Source of the DNA: CBDCYN01 sp965224205
GTDB taxonomy: Bacteria; Planctomycetota; Phycisphaerae; Phycisphaerales; Phycisphaeraceae
Assembly: GCA_965224205.1 (NCBI GenBank)
Contig: CBDCYN010000039.1
Span: forward strand, 1 to 20,188
Direction: 5' to 3'
Length of the DNA: 20,188 bases
Made by a program: the position numbers and the translations under genes. The notes below the pieces were generated by a model. It was not told the origin of the DNA and made no database searches. It saw only the letters and a list, made by a program, of their open reading frames with translations. How positions within the stretch are numbered: position 1 is the stretch's first letter; each line of letters starts with the position of its first letter. Shown piece after piece: positions 7,018 to 12,406 of this stretch.

Positions 7018-7690
7018 CGTATTTCCGGTTCCCGGTCCCGACCCACGGGGCGCCCATCGATCGACCGACCGATCCCGAATGAGTCATCAGCACGACCCGT
7101 GTCCGCGGCCAAAAAAAATCCCCAGGCCCAGATTCGGTCTTCGACATGGCGCGTTCATACCCGATGGATTCATCGATGTTTGAACCGTTCACTTCATCCT
7201 TGTCGCACCATGCATAACCTAAGGCTTTTTGAGCACCGTCCGTTGAGCCCCCCGTCACGGGTCGAGATCTAACTGCTAGTCTAGAGCCTGATATTTATTC
7301 GTTCCATCCATTTTTCAATCCTCAACGGATGACGGGTTTCTCCATATGTCCAGTCGCCCCCCCAAACCTCAGAACAACACCCGCCTGTTACCCATAAGCC
7401 CCCAAGTTCTTCAGGGTTGCGGGGCATTATATCGATCCATACCCCGATAAACACGAAGCAATACGCCCCTCGTGTCGAAATACCGCATCGGGGATGCACG
7501 GGACCTCGAAATTTCCCTTCCCGTGAACGCGGATCATGCCGCTATTTTATCCGGGATGGACGTCTCTTGAACCGCCATAAGGCTCTCCTTCGACGCCATC
7601 AAACCTGTCGGTCGCTTCAGGAGGTCCATGCGTGATTCATGCTGGGAACCCGGCATCGGATCCGATCAACCACGGCGAAGTCTGGTCCGA
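7018..7690. other. Long intergenic stretch without a convincing gene
   Basis: Several short frames cross this region on both strands, but none shows family motifs or sustained coding composition. The part from about 7290 to 7480 is more AT-rich than its surroundings. An A8 run lies at 7111-7118. GCATC and GATGC (7485-7497) form a small hairpin. It may contain the promoter of the minus-strand GT9 gene and possibly decayed coding DNA. I see no tRNA, RNase P RNA, tmRNA or SRP RNA signature. Confidence 0.5.
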
Positions 7691-7700
7691 TCTAAAATAG

Positions 7701-7828
7701 GTAGCCCTGCGCAGGTAAGGACAGATTGTTCCCGAAGAGGCTTTAGCTGTGGGCTGGCAGCCCGCAGCGGAGGATTTCGAGGGGGAGATACCCTCCTCAT
7801 TCTTACCTCTACGGGTACAGGAGTACCC
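7701..7828 (+). ncRNA. Candidate three-way-junction structured RNA, unassigned
   Basis: P1: 7713-7721 (AGGTAAGGA) pairs with 7800-7808 (TTCTTACCT), 9 bp with one wobble, extended by GTAG (7701-7704) with CTAC (7809-7812) across a bulge. P2: 7746-7755 pairs with 7759-7768, 10 bp with one wobble and a GGC loop. P3: 7779-7785 pairs with 7791-7798 with one bulged T and an AGATA loop. A 24-base single-stranded joiner (7722-7745) links P1 and P2. P4: GGGTAC (7813-7818) and GTACCC (7823-7828) close an AGGA tetraloop just outside P1. TAAAAT (7693-7698) could be a -10, but no good -35 is seen. It matches no riboswitch or housekeeping RNA I know. It lies about 200 bases upstream of nfeD, on the same strand. 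Confidence 0.4.
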
Positions 7829-7872
7829 TAAAATGAATGTACGCACCGGGTATCAAACGGCCGCGTCGGAAG

Positions 7873-7899
7873 GGTCTCGACTCCGCGAGGATCGAGACC
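7873..7899 (+). repeat. Perfect 8-bp hairpin upstream of promoter module copy B
   Basis: GGTCTCGA (7873-7880) and TCGAGACC (7892-7899) pair perfectly around an 11-base loop. No T-tract follows. Like the hairpin at 2104-2120, it sits about 30-40 bases before a copy of the duplicated module, and CCC then GAT follows it in both places. Confidence 0.5.
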
Positions 7900-7929
7900 G
7901 ACCCTGATCGAGTTGACGGGGCAGCTCGG

Positions 7930-7999
7930 GTACGCGGCAAGGGCAATCCAAGGGTCAGACTCATCTTCGACGCGGTAAGATAGCCCCCGATGGTATAAG
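7930..7999 (+). promoter_or_regulatory. Duplicated promoter-like module, copy B (probable nfeD promoter)
   Basis: GTACGCGGCAAGGG (7930-7943) and CGACGCGGTA (7968-7977) are 24 bases apart, exactly as in copy A. TATAAG (7994-7999), preceded by TGG at 7991-7993, is a good extended -10. The CGACGCGGTA block lies at the -35 position but bears no resemblance to TTGACA, suggesting an activator-dependent or alternative-sigma promoter. Transcription would start near 8006, giving a very short nfeD leader with AGGA at 8008-8011. Confidence 0.5.
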
Positions 8000-8021
8000 T
8001 CGCCTACAGGATCCGTCACCC

Positions 8022-9689
8022 ATGGCCACGGGAAAAAACACGATCCGGATTCGGGTTTTACAAGTCGTGTTGCTGCTCATGGCGGCTGTGTTGGGCTTAT
8101 CGGCCGCAACAGCCACCGAACCGCCGGTCTCGCTAACGCCACCCCCCCCAGCGACCCAACCCGCGGCCAAGGGCACGTCCGTGCTACCGACCGGGGCGAA
8201 CGTGGCGATCATCAAGCTTGAAGGCCTGATCTACGGTTACCACTTTGAAAGCCTCAAGCAGCGAGTCGACCAGGCCCTAAGCCACGGAGCGTCGTTGATC
8301 GTCGTCGAGCTCGACACGCCCGGAGGGCTACTCGAAAGTGGGCTGAAGATCAGCAAGTACCTGAGGTCGATTTCCGTGCCCACCGTGGCGTGGATCAACC
8401 CCGACGCGTACTCGGCGGGTATCCTTATCGCCTCGGCGTGTCAGCGGATCGTCATGGCCCCGATCTCCGCCACCGGCGACTGCGCCCCGATCGTGCCGGG
8501 GATGAATCTTTCCCCCACCGAGCGGGCCAAGGCGCTTTCGCCTCTGCTGCTGGAGTTCAGTGAATCCGCCGCTCAGAACGGTCATGAATACGTCCTGTTC
8601 CACGCGATGTGCGTGCTGGGGATCGAGGTCTACCAGATCAAGAACCCTCAGACGGGGCAGGTGCGGCTGGTCAACCAAGCAGACTACGCGGTGATGGTCG
8701 ACGGGGACTCACCCGACGGGGGATTCCTCAACAAGGTGCTGCCCGATCTGAGCGGCCAAGACGACGTGGCGTCCGCTTCGGTCACCGTCGCCACCGACGC
8801 CGATCGGGGCCAGTGGGAACTGGTCAAGAAGATCCACGACGGCAAGACCCTGCTGACGCTGAGCCAGAAAAAAGCGATCGAGGTCGGGTTGGCCGACGGG
8901 CTGGCCAAAGACACCACCGAGCTTGGCCAGTTCCTCGGCGCGGTACAGGTCAAAACCTGGCCGCCCAGCACGGTGGCCCTGACCGCGTATTGGCTCAACC
9001 AGCCGTGGATGCGGGCGATCTTGATCATTTTGCTCTTGATCGGCGGGTTTATCGAGATGCAATCCCCTGGGCTGGGGGTCGGCGGGTTGATCGCCCTTTC
9101 CGCGTTGGTCGTGCTGCTGGTCGCCCCGTTCTTGGTGGGGCTGGCGCAGATGTGGCACGTGGTGCTGTTCTTTATCGGGCTGGTGCTGCTGATGGCGGAG
9201 TTGTTTGTCATCCCCGGGTTCGGGATCGCCGGGGCCAGCGGGATCGTGTGTATGTTCGCGGGGTTGGTGCTGATGGTGGTGCCCACCACGGGCCAGGGGT
9301 GGATGCCGATGCCGGCCCCGGAAGTCGCCCGGGTGCTGCGGGAATCGGTGCTTTATACGATCCTGAGCATCGTCGTCAGCTGTATCGCGTTCTACTTCAT
9401 GGCCAAGCATTTCGGCAGCATCCCGGTGCTTAACCGCATGATCCTCCACACCACCGCCCCCGGATCCCCCGGAACAGGGGCATCGAACGTAGCGGGCGGT
9501 TCTGGATCCTTTTTGGGTATCACCCAAGGGGCTTTGGGGCAGGCGGTCACGGATCTGCGACCTAGCGGGACCGTGGAGATCAACAACCAGATCGTCGATG
9601 TCGTCACCCTCGGCGATTGGATCGAGACCGGGGCTAAGGTCCGCGTCGTCGACATCCAGGGCAACCGGGTGGTGGTGGACATCGCCTAG
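8022..9689 (+). CDS. NfeD-family membrane serine protease (ClpP-class)
   Basis: A 555-residue, apparently full-length NfeD. Residues 1-32 are a signal peptide or membrane anchor, followed by a Pro/Thr/Ala-rich linker (33-55). The protease domain starts at VAIIKLEGLI; LDTPGGLLESG (97-107) is the substrate-binding loop, and NPDAYSAGILIASAC contains the probable nucleophile Ser131. Lys170 in ERAKALSP is the likely partner of the Ser-Lys dyad known from the Pyrococcus homologue. About four or five membrane spans lie between residues ~328 and 465, and the last ~60 residues (QGALGQAVTDLRPSGTVEI onward) form the OB-fold NfeD domain. Family members cleave hydrophobic membrane-associated peptides and act with SPFH proteins (stomatin, flotillin); no SPFH gene is in the window, although the family often pairs with one. 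The ATG has AGGA about 10 bases upstream. Confidence 0.93.
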   Translation: MATGKNTIRIRVLQVVLLLMAAVLGLSAATATEPPVSLTPPPPATQPAAKGTSVLPTGANVAIIKLEGLIYGYHFESLKQRVDQALSHGASLIVVELDTPGGLLESGLKISKYLRSISVPTVAWINPDAYSAGILIASACQRIVMAPISATGDCAPIVPGMNLSPTERAKALSPLLLEFSESAAQNGHEYVLFHAMCVLGIEVYQIKNPQTGQVRLVNQADYAVMVDGDSPDGGFLNKVLPDLSGQDDVASASVTVATDADRGQWELVKKIHDGKTLLTLSQKKAIEVGLADGLAKDTTELGQFLGAVQVKTWPPSTVALTAYWLNQPWMRAILIILLLIGGFIEMQSPGLGVGGLIALSALVVLLVAPFLVGLAQMWHVVLFFIGLVLLMAELFVIPGFGIAGASGIVCMFAGLVLMVVPTTGQGWMPMPAPEVARVLRESVLYTILSIVVSCIAFYFMAKHFGSIPVLNRMILHTTAPGSPGTGASNVAGGSGSFLGITQGALGQAVTDLRPSGTVEINNQIVDVVTLGDWIETGAKVRVVDIQGNRVVVDIA

Positions 9690-9745
9690 TAACGGACCCC
9701 AATCAAGACCGATAAGCCCAGATGCTTAATTAGCATGAATTTGTA

Positions 9746-9775
9746 TTGATCACGGCGCTGATCGGACGATAGAAT
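9746..9775 (+). promoter_or_regulatory. Sigma70-like promoter of the candidate small RNA
   Basis: TTGATC (9746-9751) and TAGAAT (9770-9775) are 18 bases apart. Transcription would start around 9782-9785, directly before the closing stem of the candidate RNA at 9786. The match of start point and structure supports both predictions. Confidence 0.55.
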
Positions 9776-9784
9776 ACTTCTGTT

Positions 9785-9893
9785 GGGCCGGGAGGTGGAC
9801 CGCAGCGAAGATACCTGTTGAACAAAGCGTGGAGACGCTGACTTTCTAGATGCTGTCGCTTTTGCCGCTCCACCACCCGGCCTTTCTCTTTTC
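9785..9893 (+). ncRNA. Candidate small structured RNA with own promoter and U-rich 3' end
   Basis: The closing stem is long: GGCCGGG (9786-9792) pairs with CCCGGCC (9876-9882) and GGTGGA (9794-9799) with TCCACC (9869-9874), 13 bp with a single A-A mismatch between. Inside, AGCGA (9804-9808) pairs with TCGCT (9856-9860), with GC/GC possible across a bulge, and AGCGT (9826-9830) pairs with ACGCT (9835-9839) around a GGAG loop. TTTCTCTTTTCTCTT starts right after the closing stem at 9883, like an intrinsic termination tract. Predicted length is about 100-110 nt. The SRP RNA apical motif (GGAAGCAG-type), tmRNA and RNase P signatures are absent, and it is short for 6S RNA. Function unknown; no coding frame in it is convincing. 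Confidence 0.5.
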
Positions 9894-9944
9894 TCTTGCT
9901 TGATTCCTTCCGATCTGACCACCACAGCGGCAAAGGTGCCCGCG

Positions 9945-9974
9945 CCCCGCGAGGTGTACCTCGACAACGCGGGG
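9945..9974. repeat. GC-rich inverted repeat upstream of the PlsC pair
   Basis: CCCCGCG (9945-9951) and CGCGGGG (9968-9974) are perfect 7-bp arms, 16 bases apart. The spacer holds a second small dyad, GAGGT and ACCTC. Possible operator or leader hairpin. Confidence 0.4.
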
Positions 9975-9993
9975 AAGGTCGATCCCCCCTCCT

Positions 9994-10026
9994 GGTCCCG
10001 GCGGGTCTGCTGGCTATAACGGGACC
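9994..10026 (+). promoter_or_regulatory. Possible plsC promoter inside an inverted repeat
   Basis: TATAAC (10015-10020), with TGGC just before it, is a plausible -10 about 80 bases upstream of the first PlsC start. No good -35 is present. Perfect 7-bp arms GGTCCCG (9994-10000) and CGGGACC (10020-10026) bracket the core promoter, which is where a dimeric repressor would act. Confidence 0.35.
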
Positions 10027-10098
10027 CAGACAATACCCTCGAACCCACAAGCAAATCGCCTTTTTTCTGTGTCCGCTTGGAGCCCGTGGCAAGACACC

Positions 10099-10764
10099 AT
10101 GAGCGATGCTTTTTATACCTTCGGGACGACGGTCTGCCGTATTATCCATCATCAGTGCGTGCGGTCCGTCATCTTGCACCCCGAACGCGCGGACCAGCCG
10201 GACGGCTGCCTGTTAGCGTGCACCCATGTCAGCCACTTAGAGCCGTTTATTATCAGCGCCGTGGTCCGCCGGAAGGTCAATTGGATGGCGAGGGTCGAGT
10301 TCTACCGAAACCGCCTGTTCGCTTGGGTGCTCGACGCGGTCGACGCGTTCTCCGTTAACCGCCAAGGGGTGCCGGTCGAGGCGATACGCACCGCCATCCA
10401 GCGGGTGAAGGAGGGGGCCGTTGTGGGGATCTTCCCAGAAGGTGGGGTTAGGCAGGGCCAAGAATCGGTGATGCGGGGCGGGGTGATCAAGCTCGGCGCT
10501 TGTGTGATCGCATACCGTGCAGATACCCCGGTCATCCCGGTCGTGGTGCTGGGCACCGAGAAGCTCAACCGTGTTAGGCCTTGGCTGCCGTGGCGACGGG
10601 CGCGGCTGTGGATCGCGTTCGGCCGGCCGATCTACCCAAATCGCCACGAAAAAAACCGCCGCGCCGCCCGGTTCCGCATGGGCCGCCAGCTCCAAGCCGA
10701 GTTCATGACGACGTATCAAGAATTGCTCATGACCTGCAACCTCGACGATACCATCGCGCCGTAA
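10099..10764 (+). CDS. PlsC-like acyltransferase, first of a tandem pair
   Basis: 221 residues from the ATG at 10099; an in-frame GTG at 10069 would add ten residues. The start is chosen because it gives the same motif numbering as the next gene. The acyltransferase block I reads THVSHLEPF, with His43 and a Glu (48) in place of the usual Asp of HX4D. FPEGG (112-116) is the glycerol-phosphate-binding block III, and TPVIPVVVLG the later conserved strand. Family role: transfer of an acyl group from acyl-CoA or acyl-ACP to lysophosphatidic acid or a related acceptor at the cytoplasmic membrane. No strong membrane span is present, so association is probably peripheral. The stop is 2 bases before the GTG of the second PlsC, indicating an operon. 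Substrate is uncertain because of the Asp-to-Glu change. Confidence 0.85.
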   Translation: MSDAFYTFGTTVCRIIHHQCVRSVILHPERADQPDGCLLACTHVSHLEPFIISAVVRRKVNWMARVEFYRNRLFAWVLDAVDAFSVNRQGVPVEAIRTAIQRVKEGAVVGIFPEGGVRQGQESVMRGGVIKLGACVIAYRADTPVIPVVVLGTEKLNRVRPWLPWRRARLWIAFGRPIYPNRHEKNRRAARFRMGRQLQAEFMTTYQELLMTCNLDDTIAP

Positions 10765-10766
10765 CT

Positions 10767-11414
10767 GTGAGCGATCTGTTTTATAACGTGCTGTGGCACA
10801 TCGGCAGATCGGCGTTCTGGGTGTCGTCGTCACCCGTCGTCGTCAACGCCCACCACACCGATCGGCTCGGGGCTTTCATCATTGCGGCCAACCACCAGTG
10901 CCCTTACGACATCCCCCTGCTGATGTGCCACAGCGCCAGGAACCTGGATTTCGTGAGCATTGTGGAGGTCTTCCGCAACCCGTTCGTGGCGTGGCTATAT
11001 GGCTCGATGAATGCGTTCCCGCTCGACCGTTCCAAGCCCGATAGCCCGACCGTGAGGATCATCCTTGATCGGCTGCGTCGCGGCAGGGTGATCGCGATGT
11101 TCCCTGAGGGCGGGTTCCGTCGCGGGAAGGACTCGGTGGTGCACGGGGGCAGGATCCTGCCTGGGATCGGGCGGATCGCAGCCCGGGCCGGCGTGCCGGT
11201 GGTCCCGTGCGTATTGATCAACCCGCAGGCTTACTCCCGGGTCACGAGCTGGCTGCCCCTGCGTCGGACGCGATACGGCGTGATGTTCGGCCCGCCGATG
11301 AGCGTGGCCAAAGACGGCGGCAGCGATGCCCCAAAAAGATTCGAAGATCAGCTTAAACAGGCTTTTATCACAATACACGAAGAGCTTGAATCACGTATGG
11401 GCATTAAGGCCTAA
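10767..11414 (+). CDS. PlsC-like acyltransferase, second of a tandem pair
   Basis: 215 residues from the GTG at 10767, two bases after the previous stop. The frame stays open upstream to 10581, inside the first gene, but the GTG start gives MSDLFYN, parallel to MSDAFYT of its neighbour. Block I is ANHQCPYDIP, with His43 and Asp48 (canonical HX4D, but Cys where Ser is common), and block III is FPEGG at 112-116. Both motifs fall at the same residue numbers as in the first protein, so the two genes almost certainly arose by tandem duplication and then diverged strongly. VPVVPCVLINP is the later conserved strand. It probably acylates lysophosphatidic acid or another lyso-lipid; the two enzymes may differ in acyl chain or acceptor (inference). 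Confidence 0.87.
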   Translation: MSDLFYNVLWHIGRSAFWVSSSPVVVNAHHTDRLGAFIIAANHQCPYDIPLLMCHSARNLDFVSIVEVFRNPFVAWLYGSMNAFPLDRSKPDSPTVRIILDRLRRGRVIAMFPEGGFRRGKDSVVHGGRILPGIGRIAARAGVPVVPCVLINPQAYSRVTSWLPLRRTRYGVMFGPPMSVAKDGGSDAPKRFEDQLKQAFITIHEELESRMGIKA

Positions 11415-11477
11415 CGACCCCATGTGTGATGTGCATTTCGTGGCCGGTGGGTGGTGGTATCAAAAATTAACTTACGA

Positions 11478-11483
11478 TATAAT
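11478..11483 (+). promoter_or_regulatory. Consensus -10 element upstream of rpsR
   Basis: A perfect TATAAT lies in an AT-rich patch 63 bases after the second plsC stop. The -35 region (around 11455-11460) is poor. Transcription would start near 11490, leaving a leader of about 120 bases that carries a 28-codon upstream ORF. Confidence 0.5.
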
Positions 11484-11527
11484 CTCTTTTTCGGTTGGTC
11501 CGGTCGTGATCGGATATATTAAGGCGC

Positions 11528-11614
11528 ATGAAGCTTGTCACCCGTTGTCACGTATCACGGCTGGTGTTTCGGATGGACGCTCGGACAAGCTATAGGATGA
11601 ACCAACGAGGATGA
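11528..11614 (+). CDS. 28-codon upstream ORF overlapping the rpsR start
   Basis: An ATG at 11528 opens 28 codons ending in TGA at 11612-11614, which overlaps the rpsR ATG as ATGA. The peptide begins MKLVTRCHVSR and is basic. An in-frame internal ATG at 11597 would give only five codons. The rpsR start itself has AGG directly against the ATG, too close for a standard ribosome site, so translation of the upstream frame could deliver ribosomes by termination-reinitiation. It may be regulatory or chance; no family is recognised. Confidence 0.35.
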   Translation: MKLVTRCHVSRLVFRMDARTSYRMNQRG

Positions 11615-11871
11615 GTCAATCCCCCCCTGCGAACAAGTTTGCCCAATTCGGCGCCGCTCCACGCGTGAAGCTTACGGCCAAGAGCAGCACCGGCACTGTG
11701 TATGTCGACTACCGCAACGTCTCGGAGCTACGGCGCGTGCTGACCCCGAACGGGAAGATCCAGAGCCGCAAACGCACCGGCCTTTCGGCACGTGATCAGC
11801 GGATGGTCGCTGAGGCGGTGAGGCGGGCGCGGTATATGGCGCTGCTGCCGTATACGTCGGCGACGCTGTAA
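11611..11871 (+). CDS. rpsR: 30S ribosomal protein bS18
   Basis: 86 residues. YVDYRNVSELRRVLTPNGKI (31-50) and RKRTGLSARDQRMVAEAV (53-70), followed by RRARYMALLPY, are the bS18 core, which binds 16S rRNA in the platform of the small subunit together with bS6. The N-terminal tail (1-25) lacks the Cys residues of zinc-binding bS18 forms, so this is the zinc-independent type. The gene is not next to rpsF, ssb or rplI, its usual neighbours. It has its own TATAAT and a leader with an upstream ORF, so it is probably expressed alone and at high level. The length is in the normal range. In many bacteria the bS6:bS18 complex represses its own mRNA; no clear copy of that site was identified here. Confidence 0.92.
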   Translation: MSQSPPANKFAQFGAAPRVKLTAKSSTGTVYVDYRNVSELRRVLTPNGKIQSRKRTGLSARDQRMVAEAVRRARYMALLPYTSATL

Positions 11872-11939
11872 GCAGCGTTAGAGAATGCTTCCTCTGGCGA
11901 CAGCGGTACAAGACCGGAGATCGAATGCTAGATGTGTGA

Positions 11940-11955
11940 CTTCTCAAGAGAGAAG
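11940..11955 (+). repeat. Small perfect hairpin downstream of rpsR
   Basis: CTTCTC (11940-11945) and GAGAAG (11950-11955) pair around an AAGA loop, 69 bases after the rpsR stop. No T-run follows. Weak terminator or processing hairpin at best. Confidence 0.3.
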
Positions 11956-12007
11956 ACCGGCGGTGTCTGTGGGCTATCGAATGAACTGACTCTGCCTCGA
12001 GCACGAG

Positions 12008-12316
12008 ATGCCGTTCCCCAGAAAGTTCAAACATCTCATCGAGATCAAACCGGGGGAAATACCCTTCCCCGACACCGTTTGGTGCACCTACGCGGTTTGT
12101 GCAGTAGAACACGATTCATGCACCTGGGGTGGTTGGGTCCTTGAGAGCGTCATGGCATCGGAAAAGGAACTGCCCGCAGCCACGGACCCGCGGTGCCCCG
12201 AATGTGGGAAGCCCCTTTTCCGTACCGAATCGATCAAGCTCGTACCGGCGGCGGACCACACACCTCATCTCGTTCAAGGCCGTGACTATACGGTAGCCCC
12301 GATCGAGTATGAATAA
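12008..12316 (+). CDS. Small hypothetical protein with zinc-ribbon-like Cys motif
   Basis: 102 residues from an ATG at 12008. Five Cys residues are present: C26, C31 and C38 in VWCTYAVCAVEHDSCTWGGW, then C63 and C66 in DPRCPECGKPLF. CPECGKPL is a typical zinc knuckle, and the Cys-rich first half could provide the second pair of ligands. There is no signal peptide or membrane span. I do not recognise the family or its function; small planctomycete proteins of this kind are generally annotated as hypothetical. It lies on the same strand between rpsR and uvrA with gaps of 136 and 90 bases, so it may be separately transcribed. A zinc-binding role is inferred from the motif only. Confidence 0.65.
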   Translation: MPFPRKFKHLIEIKPGEIPFPDTVWCTYAVCAVEHDSCTWGGWVLESVMASEKELPAATDPRCPECGKPLFRTESIKLVPAADHTPHLVQGRDYTVAPIEYE

Positions 12317-12406
12317 CCTGCAATGTACATTTTTATCGTTCCGTTGATGGGCGGTTACGGTGTTCGGTGCGCTTGTACTTCCGGTGTGATAAATTGAGAT
12401 CGATCA

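Noticed and set aside
7111..7118. A8 run as a minus-strand intrinsic terminator or phase-variable tract
   Set aside because: No stable stem lies upstream of the T-run on the minus strand and the tract is outside any gene.
6941..7258. 105-codon minus-strand frame overlapping the GT9 start
   Set aside because: It overlaps the better-supported GT9 gene, shows no family motif and ends in Arg/Gly-rich shadow sequence.
7417..7635. 72-codon plus-strand frame in the long gap
   Set aside because: No recognisable domain and no coding composition.
9785..9893. SRP (4.5S) RNA or 6S RNA identity for the small RNA
   Set aside because: The conserved GGAAGCAG-type apical region of SRP RNA is absent, and the length is well below typical 6S RNA; left unassigned.
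9686..10179. Minus-strand frames across the nfeD-plsC gap
   Set aside because: Arg/Ser-rich, no motifs, and they run through the candidate small RNA and two inverted repeats.
10581..10766. N-terminal extension of the second PlsC frame into the first plsC gene
   Set aside because: The frame is open only by chance inside the first gene; the extension has an Arg/Pro-rich shadow composition, and the GTG at 10767 gives a start and motif numbering that match the neighbouring paralogue.
12362..12378. LexA-type site (GTTC-N7-) upstream of uvrA
   Set aside because: GTTC is followed seven bases later by TTGT, not GTTC, and no Gram-positive-type box is present either.
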